From Massilia arenae (GTDB lineage: Bacteria; Pseudomonadota; Gammaproteobacteria; Burkholderiales; Burkholderiaceae_D), in assembly GCF_008014745.1 (NCBI RefSeq), contig NZ_VPFD01000036.1:1-44845 (forward strand): a stretch of 44,845 bases of DNA, read 5' to 3'. Positions 15,173 through 21,382 of this stretch are shown here, in pieces. Positions within the stretch are counted from its first letter, which is position 1, and each line of letters begins with the position of its first letter. The notes beneath the pieces are model-generated. The model saw only the letters and a list, made by a program, of their open reading frames with translations. It was not told where the DNA came from and did not search any database. The position numbers were made by a program, and so were the translations under genes.

Positions 15173-15499
15173 ATGAACGGATCAAGCATCAAGCGTTATG
15201 CAAGCATTCCAGTCCTGCTGGCCTTCCTGGCCTGCGGACCGCTGGCAGGTTGTGCCTCAGGCATTCCCGGTTTCGGCAGCATCGAAACCGTCAATGACGA
15301 AGCCATCAGTGCCGGCGTGCGCAGCGCCATCAGGCTCGATCCGGAACTGACGGTTTCCGATCTCGATGTCGACACGTACCAAGGTATTGTCCGGCTTAGC
15401 GGCTTCGTCAGCTCGGCCGACAGCGTAGCCGCGGCGGCCTCGGTCGCGCGAACCGTCAAGGGCGTCAAATCGGTCAGGAATGACCTGCGCCTGAAGTAA
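15173..15499 (+). CDS. BON-domain lipoprotein, 108 aa
   Basis: The signal (ASIPVLLAFLACGPLAGC) has lipobox LAGC. One BON domain (residues about 40-108: AISAGVRSAIRLDPELTVSDLDVDTYQGIVRLSGFV...ARTVKGVKSVRNDLRLK) follows. It is clearly a paralogue of the BON protein at 7526, which has the same ending VKxVxSVxNDxRxK. Its ribosome-binding site (GAGAAAA) is weak. It is 20 bp upstream of the glycine-zipper gene, forming a two-gene operon under site 6. Confidence 0.92.
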   Translation: MNGSSIKRYASIPVLLAFLACGPLAGCASGIPGFGSIETVNDEAISAGVRSAIRLDPELTVSDLDVDTYQGIVRLSGFVSSADSVAAAASVARTVKGVKSVRNDLRLK

Positions 15500-15519
15500 C
15501 CCCACCAAAGGAGATCATC

Positions 15520-15741
15520 ATGAAAACCATTAAATCGCTGGTAGTGACCGCAACCCTGGCAACCGCCGCCTTCGGCATGGTCGGCTGCTCGAACATGTCG
15601 AAGCAGGACCGTAACACCGCCATCGGCGCCGGCGCCGGCGCCGTGCTGGGTGGCGCTGTGAGCGGCGGCAGCGCGCTCGGCACCGTGGGCGGCGCGGCCG
15701 TCGGCGGCGTGATCGGCAATCAGGTCAAGACCACCAACTGA
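15520..15741 (+). CDS. Small glycine-zipper lipoprotein, 73 aa
   Basis: Lipobox MVGC (Cys23) is followed by a short linker (SNMSKQDRNTA) and a glycine-zipper hairpin (IGAGAGAVLGGAVSGGSALGTVGGAAVGGVIGNQV) and little else. It resembles the N-terminal part of the OmpA-domain protein at 18175 (which has the same MSxxxRxTAxGAGxGAxLGG pattern), as if it were that protein without its peptidoglycan-binding domain. AAGGAG lies seven bases before the ATG; a terminator follows. Confidence 0.9.
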   Translation: MKTIKSLVVTATLATAAFGMVGCSNMSKQDRNTAIGAGAGAVLGGAVSGGSALGTVGGAAVGGVIGNQVKTTN

Positions 15742-15763
15742 TCGACGCCCGCGTCCGACAGCA

Positions 15764-15787
15764 AAACGCCCGGCTTGCCGGGCGTTT
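15764..15787. terminator. Bidirectional rho-independent terminator
   Basis: AAACGCCCGGC-TT-GCCGGGCGTTT between the converging glycine-zipper and Crp/Fnr-type genes. Confidence 0.92.
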
Positions 15788-16510
15788 CTACTTGGCGACC
15801 GGCATGGCGCCGGCTTCCCTGACGATCGCGTAGCAGCTGCAGGCCGCCGCGGCCAAGCCGGCGGGATCGAGGATCTCGATATTACCGCGGCTGTAGTCGA
15901 TCAGGCCCTGCTGCTGCAGCGCGCTGGCGGCCTTGGTGACGCCGACGCGGCGCACGCCGAGCGAGTGCGCAAGAAATTCATGGGTCAGGTGGAATTTGTC
16001 GGATTGCAGGCGGTCGCGCGTGACCAGCAGCGAACGCGCCAGCCGCGCCTCGTGCACGTGGAAGCGGCTGCAGACGGCGATCTGGATCGCCTGCGCCAGC
16101 AGCGCATCGGTATACCGGTACAGCACCTTCTGCAGCGCCGGATTGCGTTCGACCTCGCTGCGAAAGCGTGCCCCATCCATGCGGCTGGCGTTGCCGGCGC
16201 GCTGGACCACGGCGCGCACCTGGGTCGTGTCGTGGCCCAGTGCGGTGGTCACGCCCAGCATGCCTTCGCGTCCCACCTGGCCGACCTCGAGCGTCATCCG
16301 TCCTTCGGCCACACCCAGCAGGGACACCAGGCAATCGTGGGGAAAATAAATGTGCTCGATCGGATCACCGGCTTCGCACAGCACCTGCCCCGCCTCTACC
16401 CTGACCTGGTCCAGCATCGGCACCATGCGCGCCATCTCTTGCGACGGCAATGCAGCCAGCAGCAGGTTGCTGCTGCAATCGGTAACGGGCGGATGGACGG
16501 CAGAATTCAT
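15788..16510 (-). CDS. Crp/Fnr-family transcriptional regulator, 240 aa
   Basis: Residues about 30-140 form a cyclic-nucleotide-binding-type beta-barrel (VEAGQVLCEAGDPIEHIYFPHDCLVSLL...GREGMLGVTTALG). A long dimerisation helix and a winged HTH follow, containing LTHEFLAHSLGVRRVGVTKAASALQQQGLIDYSRG. There is no FNR-type N-terminal Cys cluster, and the usual cAMP-contact Arg-Ser pair of CRP is not evident, so the signal is unknown. Start at 16510 is chosen because GAGGAAAG precedes it; the longer frame to 16585 has no such site. It lies inside the block of promoters with shared palindromes and has one (site 7) in its own upstream region, making it the obvious candidate activator. Confidence 0.92.
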   Translation of the reverse strand: MNSAVHPPVTDCSSNLLLAALPSQEMARMVPMLDQVRVEAGQVLCEAGDPIEHIYFPHDCLVSLLGVAEGRMTLEVGQVGREGMLGVTTALGHDTTQVRAVVQRAGNASRMDGARFRSEVERNPALQKVLYRYTDALLAQAIQIAVCSRFHVHEARLARSLLVTRDRLQSDKFHLTHEFLAHSLGVRRVGVTKAASALQQQGLIDYSRGNIEILDPAGLAAAACSCYAIVREAGAMPVAK

Positions 16511-16626
16511 TCTTTCCTCAGAGAAAATTGTAAGGATCAGTACGCAGCGCAAGCCGGATACGCCCCGTTCCAGATACATTTGCAAACAATTTCAGCCAGC
16601 GTAACCGTCGCCCCATGAGCGAGTAT

Positions 16627-16668
16627 GTACGGTGACGCACGGAAGCTCGGGTTGTTCCTGACGACAAT
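16627..16668 (+). promoter_or_regulatory. Predicted Crp/Fnr-type operator plus -10 (site 7), possibly bidirectional
   Basis: GTACG-GTGA-CGCAC (16627-16640) followed by GGA, a 22-nt spacer and GACAAT (16663-16668) for the glycine-zipper gene at 16709. Read the other way, GTGCG-TCAC-CGTAC is followed 23 nt later by TACGCT, the same -10 as at site 1, toward the Crp/Fnr-type gene; this suggests autoregulation. Confidence 0.75.
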
Positions 16669-16708
16669 CATCGTACCGAGGCGTCAACGCCATACGAAAG
16701 GAATAAAG

Positions 16709-17428
16709 ATGAATACGCCCCCACACAATCCTGTCAAGAACCGCACCCATCCACTACTGCTGCTGGCCGCGGCCGCTGTTGTACTGTTCAGCCTGGTCGG
16801 CACCGCCGCCATCATGGGCTGGCTGCCCTCGTCCACCGGCGGCACCGCCAACCGCCAGCTGACCGAAGCCGACCGCCAGGCCCTGGCGTCCACCCTGCCG
16901 CAGGACGTTCCGCAGCAGGCGCCGGGCTACGCCGCCTATCCAGGCGCACCGCTCGCACCGGCTCAGCAGGCACAGCAGCAGGCCTATGCGCCGGCGCCGG
17001 TGCAAGCACCCGCACCGGTCGCCGCGCCAGTCGTGGCGACGCCCGTCAAGGAAAGCAAGCCGACCCAGGTCGCCGCCAATGAGCGCAACTGGTGCGAGAG
17101 CTGCGGCAATGTGGAATCGGTCCGCACCATTACCCAGCGCGCCGAAGGCAGCGGCCTGGGCGCCGCCGGCGGCGCCGTCATCGGTGGCCTGCTGGGCAAC
17201 CAGGTCGGCGGCGGCAATGGCCGCACCCTGGCCACCGCGGCCGGTGCGATCGGCGGCGCCGTGGTCGGCAACCAGGTCGAGGGCAATATGAAGGCCACCA
17301 CCAGCTACGAGATCCGCGTGCGCCTGGACGACGGCACCCTGCGCACCTTCCGCCAGAACAGCCAGCCGCAATGGCGCAGCGGCGACCGCGTGCGCATCGT
17401 CAAGGGACGGCTGCGCTCGGTGGCCTGA
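16709..17428 (+). CDS. Membrane-anchored glycine-zipper 2TM protein, 239 aa
   Basis: An N-terminal signal anchor (HPLLLLAAAAVVLFSLVGTAAIMGWL) is followed by a Pro/Ala/Gln-rich linker (residues about 60-130). A segment with a Cys pair (NWCESCGNVESVRTITQR) comes next, then a glycine zipper (AAGGAVIGGLLGNQVGGGNG...GAIGGAVVGNQVEGN) and the small beta domain YEIRVRLDDGTLRTFRQ...GDRVRIVKGRLRSVA. The last two parts match the lipoprotein at 8761, so this is an inner-membrane-tethered paralogue. AAGGAA precedes the ATG at 16709; the frame open upstream to 16625 overlaps site 7 and is not coding. Confidence 0.9.
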   Translation: MNTPPHNPVKNRTHPLLLLAAAAVVLFSLVGTAAIMGWLPSSTGGTANRQLTEADRQALASTLPQDVPQQAPGYAAYPGAPLAPAQQAQQQAYAPAPVQAPAPVAAPVVATPVKESKPTQVAANERNWCESCGNVESVRTITQRAEGSGLGAAGGAVIGGLLGNQVGGGNGRTLATAAGAIGGAVVGNQVEGNMKATTSYEIRVRLDDGTLRTFRQNSQPQWRSGDRVRIVKGRLRSVA

Positions 17429-17468
17429 ATCCAATGGCCTGATCCACTCAGGCTGCATGGCTAGCACA

Positions 17469-17505
17469 TGGCCGGGATTGCGCAAGCGTCCCGGCCAAAC
17501 TTTTT
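17469..17505 (+). terminator. Rho-independent terminator
   Basis: TGGCCGGGA/TCCCGGCCA (17469-17477 with 17489-17497) followed by AACTTTTT. Confidence 0.88.
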
Positions 17506-17517
17506 CCTGAGTGCAAT

Positions 17518-17559
17518 GTGCGCCAACGCACGGAATTATGGATGAGCTGCCCCGACAAT
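17518..17559 (+). promoter_or_regulatory. Predicted Crp/Fnr-type operator plus -10 (site 8)
   Basis: GTGCG-CCAA-CGCAC (17518-17531) followed by GGAA, a 22-nt spacer and GACAAT (17554-17559). Both the GGAA and the CGACAATC context are at exactly the same positions as in site 7. Confidence 0.82.
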
Positions 17560-17610
17560 CGAATCACGCTGAAACGAAAAGCGGGACACCATCAACCGTG
17601 GGAGAAGCGC

Positions 17611-17835
17611 ATGAACAGCATGGCGTGGATCGGCATTATCGTCTGGGGAATCTTACTGACTCTGTTCGGCCTGCTGTCGGCCGGGCCGGCGCCCGATGGG
17701 AACGGACACCTGCAGCCGCAGGACATCGTGTTCCTGATCGCAGGTGGCTTGCTCACCTGCCTGATCGGCTGCACCGGCCTGGTGGGCATGATGGGCTGGA
17801 TCCCCGGCTTGCGAAAACAAAAAAGTTGCGTTTAA
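17611..17835 (+). CDS. Two-helix small membrane protein, 74 aa
   Basis: Two hydrophobic helices (SMAWIGIIVWGILLTLFGLL and IVFLIAGGLLTCLIGCTGLVG) flank a polar loop SAGPAPDGNGHLQPQD; two Cys lie in the second helix. Start at 17611 is supported by GGGAG and by its position after site 8; the two-residue earlier frame is non-coding. I do not recognise the family. It precedes the 48-aa gene, whose own operator begins 2 bp after this stop codon. Confidence 0.82.
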   Translation: MNSMAWIGIIVWGILLTLFGLLSAGPAPDGNGHLQPQDIVFLIAGGLLTCLIGCTGLVGMMGWIPGLRKQKSCV

Positions 17836-17836
17836 T

Positions 17837-17878
17837 GTACGTTATCGAACGGTACGCGACTGTTGGCAACTACATACT
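17837..17878 (+). promoter_or_regulatory. Predicted Crp/Fnr-type operator plus -10 (site 9)
   Basis: GTACG-TTAT-CGAAC (17837-17850) followed by GGT (not NGA), a 22-nt spacer and CATACT (17873-17878). It is the weakest palindrome of the set but has the exact spacing, directly before the 48-aa membrane protein gene. Confidence 0.65.
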
Positions 17879-17922
17879 GGAATCACAGCGCAACCGGCGC
17901 AAACAGTAGAGGAGAAACCACC

Positions 17923-18069
17923 ATGTTATATACCATCGCTGTCGTTCTCGTTATCCTGTGGCTGCTCGGCCTGGTGACTTCGTACACCATCGGCGGCTTC
18001 ATCCACATCCTGCTCGTCGTCGCCGTCATCATGATCCTGGTGCGCCTGATCAGCGGACGCGGCATATAG
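17923..18069 (+). CDS. Lmo0937-like tiny membrane protein, 48 aa
   Basis: MLYTIAVVLVILWLLGLVTS and YTIGGFIHILLVVAVIMILVRL form two membrane helices separated by a Thr-Ile-Gly turn. This is the pattern of the 'lmo0937 family' of about 50-residue stress-associated membrane proteins; the function is unknown. AGAGGAG precedes the ATG. It lies 105 bp upstream of the OmpA-domain gene, with a terminator-like hairpin between. Confidence 0.9.
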   Translation: MLYTIAVVLVILWLLGLVTSYTIGGFIHILLVVAVIMILVRLISGRGI

Positions 18070-18078
18070 CAGTAGAAT

Positions 18079-18157
18079 GACAAGTTCCACTTGTCGCAGT
18101 ACCCCAATCCGTTTCGCGGTCGCGCCTGTAACGGCGTGACGACGAAACGGATTTTTT
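18079..18157 (+). terminator. Terminator/attenuator hairpin in the leader of the OmpA-domain gene
   Basis: AATCCGTTTCG (18106-18116) pairs with CGAAACGGATT (18143-18153), an inner GTCGCGCC/GGCGTGAC helix extends the stem, and TTTTTT follows. It ends only 17 nt before the OmpA-domain ATG. A further small palindrome GACAAG-TTCCA-CTTGTC lies at 18079-18095. Confidence 0.75.
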
Positions 18158-18174
18158 ACTTAAGGAGTTCCACA

Positions 18175-18843
18175 ATGCAGAAAAACTTCATCAAAACCAC
18201 CGCCGCCATCGCCATCGTCGCCCTGACCGCCACCGGTTGCGCCGACATGTCCACCACCCAGCGCGGCACCGCGACCGGCGCTGGCATCGGCGCCGGCCTG
18301 GGCGGCCTGATCGGCGGTACCACCAGCGGCGGCGGCGGCGGCCGCGTTGCCGGCGGCGCAGCCATCGGTGCTGCCGCAGGCGCCGTGATCGGCAACATCT
18401 GGTCCAAGCGAATGGAAGCGCAGAAGCAGCAGATGGAACAAGCCACCCAGGGCACCGGCGTGCAAGTCACCCAGACCCAGGATAACCGCCTGAAGCTGGA
18501 AATCCCGAGCGACATCTCGTTCGACACCGGCCGCTCCGACATCAAGGGCAACTTCCAGCCTATCCTGCAGCGTTTCGCCCAGACCCTGCAAGAGAACCCG
18601 AACACCAACGTCGTCATCATCGGCCACACCGACAGCACCGGCAGCGATTCGATCAACCAGCCGTTGTCGGTCGACCGCGCCTCGCGTACCCGCGACTACC
18701 TCGCCGGCCGCGGCGTGAACCCGAACCGCATCACCATCGAAGGCCGCGGCTCGCGCGAACCGATCGCCTCGAACAACGACAACGCGGGCAAGGCACGTAA
18801 CCGCCGCGTCGAGATCTACGTCGCCGAACCTGCGCGCGGCTGA
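18175..18843 (+). CDS. Glycine-zipper OmpA-family lipoprotein (YiaD-like), 222 aa
   Basis: Lipobox ATGC (Cys21) precedes a glycine zipper (residues about 32-78: TGAGIGAGLGGLIGG...GGAAIGAAAGAVIGN), a short coiled linker (SKRMEAQKQQMEQATQ) and an OmpA-type peptidoglycan-binding domain (residues about 105-220) with IGHTDSTGSDSINQPLS and NDNAGKARNRRVEIYV. This is the YiaD layout. AAGGAG precedes the ATG. No separate promoter fits between the hairpin at 18106-18157 and the start, so expression probably depends on read-through from site 9 or a promoter near 18060-18090. Confidence 0.95.
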   Translation: MQKNFIKTTAAIAIVALTATGCADMSTTQRGTATGAGIGAGLGGLIGGTTSGGGGGRVAGGAAIGAAAGAVIGNIWSKRMEAQKQQMEQATQGTGVQVTQTQDNRLKLEIPSDISFDTGRSDIKGNFQPILQRFAQTLQENPNTNVVIIGHTDSTGSDSINQPLSVDRASRTRDYLAGRGVNPNRITIEGRGSREPIASNNDNAGKARNRRVEIYVAEPARG

Positions 18844-18861
18844 TCGCTCTCCCCCACTAAC

Positions 18862-18890
18862 GACAAAGGCCGGCAATGCCGGCCTTTGTC
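18862..18890. terminator. Bidirectional rho-independent terminator
   Basis: GACAAAGGCCGGC-AAT-GCCGGCCTTTGTC, 13-bp perfect stem, between converging genes. Confidence 0.93.
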
Positions 18891-18908
18891 ATTTCCGGTG
18901 CAACTTGC

Positions 18909-19745
18909 TTATGCCGCTTCGGTGAATGCCAGGTACAGCTCGCGCGCCTGGCGTGCGACCGGGCCCGCTTCGAGCGTGCGGTCTTCGTAACGGGTACACG
19001 GCGTGACCTTGCCATAGTTACCGGTGCTGAAGATCTCGCGCGCGGTATTGAGCTCGGTGGCCTTGACGCTGCGCTCTTCGACCTGCACGCCGGCCTCGGC
19101 CAGCAGCGCCATCACGCGCGCACGGGTGATCCCCGCCAGGAAGGTGCCGTTCAGCGCCGGCGTCACCACCTTGCTGTCCTCCGTCACCAGGAACAGGTTC
19201 GAGGCCGCGAATTCGGCCACGTGGCCTTCGGCGTCGAGCATGATGGCCTGGTCGAAGCCGCGCTCTTTCGCTTCGCGCATCGCGCGGGTCGAGTTGGCGT
19301 ACAGGGCCGAGGCCTTGGCGTCGGTCGGCGCCATATTCGGCTGCGGACGGCGCATGGTCGACAGGCAGGCCGAGAAACCGGTGAACGGCGGCAGCGGTGC
19401 ATCGAACAGGGTCAGCGCGAACTGGCTTTTTTCGGCGACCGGAATCAGGAAGCCTTCGGAACCAAACACCAGTGGACGGATATACAGTTCGGCATCAGGC
19501 GGGAACCTGGCCACGCCTTCGCGCACCAGCGCTTCCATCTCTTCGACCGTCAGCGGGCAACGCAGACCCAGTTTCTCGGCGGACGTGATGACACGCTCCA
19601 GGTGCGGACGCAGGTCGGGCAGCTTGCCGCGGATCGCGCGCGCGCCGTCGAACACGGACGAACCGAGCCACAGGCTGTGGTCCATCGCGCCATACAGGGG
19701 GGTATTGCCTTCGGCCCACTGGCCGTTGTAATAAGTGAGGTACAT
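18909..19745 (-). CDS. PLP class IV aminotransferase (BCAA/D-amino-acid type), 278 aa
   Basis: The fold-type IV motifs are present: GSSVFDGARAI (residues 28-38), the Schiff-base Lys144 in TDAKASALYANS, and the late E/N motif GHVAEFAASNLFLV that binds the cofactor. The family transfers amino groups between branched-chain amino acids and 2-oxoglutarate, or uses D-amino acids or aminodeoxychorismate. The length (278) is below the 300+ of IlvE proper, so substrate is uncertain; branched-chain use is likely. It ends facing the OmpA-domain gene, and the 91-aa gene lies upstream in the same direction. Confidence 0.9.
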   Translation of the reverse strand: MYLTYYNGQWAEGNTPLYGAMDHSLWLGSSVFDGARAIRGKLPDLRPHLERVITSAEKLGLRCPLTVEEMEALVREGVARFPPDAELYIRPLVFGSEGFLIPVAEKSQFALTLFDAPLPPFTGFSACLSTMRRPQPNMAPTDAKASALYANSTRAMREAKERGFDQAIMLDAEGHVAEFAASNLFLVTEDSKVVTPALNGTFLAGITRARVMALLAEAGVQVEERSVKATELNTAREIFSTGNYGKVTPCTRYEDRTLEAGPVARQARELYLAFTEAA

Positions 19746-19827
19746 GGTTGCCTTCTACATTGCTGAACCATGGCAGTGTATAGGGTCTGGCGCGGGCGCG
19801 TCCAGACCCGCGGCCGCGCCGCCTCGC

Positions 19828-20103
19828 CTACTTCGCCTCATCCAGGAAGTAAGGCTTGCGCTCGAAGCCGATGTGATACACGAGCGATTGCATGATGACC
19901 TCGTGGCCGCCGATATCGCGGACGCTGACATTCTTCTCGAGGCCGAGGATGCGTCCGCGCGGCGTCGAGGCCAGGCAGAGGTTCACCAGGTCCATCTGCG
20001 ACTGGATTTCGGCTTCGCTACGCATCTGGTCCGGATTGTCGTTGCCGACCACGATGCGCTTGATGAAGCGGAAGTTCGCGAGTTCCAGGGGGTTGTTCAG
20101 CAT
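19828..20103 (-). CDS. Conserved-looking small protein, 91 aa, unrecognised
   Basis: MLNNPLELANFRFIKRIVVGND begins a soluble, mixed-charge protein with no signal peptide or membrane helix. The last third (GLEKNVSVRDIGGHEVIMQSLVYHIGFERKPYFLDEAK) is well-ordered beta/alpha-like. It is preceded by AAAGAGGAAC and starts 35 bp after the esterase stop, so the two may be co-transcribed. I know no function for it. Confidence 0.72.
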   Translation of the reverse strand: MLNNPLELANFRFIKRIVVGNDNPDQMRSEAEIQSQMDLVNLCLASTPRGRILGLEKNVSVRDIGGHEVIMQSLVYHIGFERKPYFLDEAK

Positions 20104-20137
20104 GATGTTCCTCTTTCATCGACATGGTGGAGTTCGG

Positions 20138-21181
20138 TCACTTGCGGCCCAGGCGCTCGATCATGGCCATCACGGCCTGCATCTGCGGGGCCTGTCTGGT
20201 AGCGAAAGCCCAGTCTGGCTGGTGACCGTTCGAATAGCCCCAGAAGTCCCAGCATCCCCTGGGATTGAACGGTATACCTCTGGAGTTGTGTACCTGCGGA
20301 TACAGCACGATCAGGCGGTTGGCGTCGGCGAAGCCGTTATAGCCTGCGCCCCGATAGAAGCGGCTGCCGACCTCGTGCGCACCCTGGCGGCAACCGTGGA
20401 AGGCGACGTGCACGGCGCAACCGCCATCGCGGCAGGCGTCCGGCACGTAGACGTATGCCTCGTCATCCATGCTGCTGCGCGGGTTGTTCAGGAATTCGCT
20501 CTGGTCGAAGCGGATCAGCATGCCACGGGCGCTGCCGTCGACCGCGCCCGTTCGTTCCGGATACAGGTGCCGCAGCACGTCGTGCGCCTGCACGAAACCG
20601 CAGTTGTTCATGTAGGGCATCCCGGTCGTCCCGCACGGCGGATCGTCCGGGTTGTCGGTGCTGATCCCATGGCCGGCCTCCCGACTGAAGACATACCGGA
20701 TGTTGGCTGCGGGCGCACCCGCCAGCCGATAGAACTCCGCCACCTCCTCGACCACCATGGACTTGACCGTATCGTCAAGGCCGCCGGTGGCCGCGTAGAT
20801 GCGCTGTCGCTGCAGGTTCCCCGTGGAATCGATACGACCATCCACGGCGAACCGCATTGCATTCTGGTAAGAGACGCCGCCATTGGCGCCGACCGCCCTG
20901 GAGAACGGCATCATGCAGGTAGTCTGCGCAACCTCGATCAAACTGCCGCTCTGATAGGTGCCGGCGCAGTAGAACGGGCCACCGCCGATGACGCCGACAC
21001 CCACGATCCGGCTCGAATACGCGACCGCGAGCTGGGCCGCCATGAATCCGCCGGCGCCCAGGCCGGACACCGAGGTCTGGGCCAGATCGGCGCCCAGGGA
21101 CGGCAGGGGCCTGTTCTCGGCCATGGCGGCACCCGCAAGCGCGGTCCAGGTCAACAGCGTCGACAAGATCATCCGTTTCAC
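20138..21181 (-). CDS. PHB-depolymerase-family esterase with Gly at the nucleophile, 347 aa
   Basis: A GTG start at 21181 with AAGGAG five bases upstream gives a signal peptide (MILSTLLTWTALAGAAMA). The fold is that of extracellular PHB depolymerases/LpqC-like alpha/beta hydrolases: VAFHGCRQGAHEVGSRFY (oxyanion region), NRLIVLYPQVHNS, GCWDFWGY and the NPDDPP...GMPYMNNCGFVQAHDVLRHLY segment are all recognisable. The usual lipase box G-L-S-x-G reads G-L-G42-A-G (VSGLGAGGFMAAQLAVAYS): the codon is GGC where AGC would give Ser. If that is the true catalytic position the protein is inactive as an esterase or has a different role (polymer binding). Confidence 0.85.
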   Translation of the reverse strand: MKRMILSTLLTWTALAGAAMAENRPLPSLGADLAQTSVSGLGAGGFMAAQLAVAYSSRIVGVGVIGGGPFYCAGTYQSGSLIEVAQTTCMMPFSRAVGANGGVSYQNAMRFAVDGRIDSTGNLQRQRIYAATGGLDDTVKSMVVEEVAEFYRLAGAPAANIRYVFSREAGHGISTDNPDDPPCGTTGMPYMNNCGFVQAHDVLRHLYPERTGAVDGSARGMLIRFDQSEFLNNPRSSMDDEAYVYVPDACRDGGCAVHVAFHGCRQGAHEVGSRFYRGAGYNGFADANRLIVLYPQVHNSRGIPFNPRGCWDFWGYSNGHQPDWAFATRQAPQMQAVMAMIERLGRK

Positions 21182-21382
21182 GTGTTCTCCTTGCGTTGAT
21201 GGCGGCGCGCCATGGAATGAATACATGCTCCAAGGAAATACATTCGGGTGCAAGCACTATTTTTTCGGCACTGGCAAATATGCAACTGACGGCGGCGTCA
21301 TCCACCGACTTACTGTTCGTTGCCACACCATATTTACCGGCCTCGTCGCGTACACTACGGCTTTCCAGTAGAAATTGTTTTC

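Noticed and set aside
21315..21328. Tenth candidate palindrome GTTCG-TTGC-CACAC before the esterase gene
   Set aside because: One half-site is altered (CACAC), NGA is missing on the correct side (AGT), and no -10-like hexamer lies at 21-23 nt on either strand.
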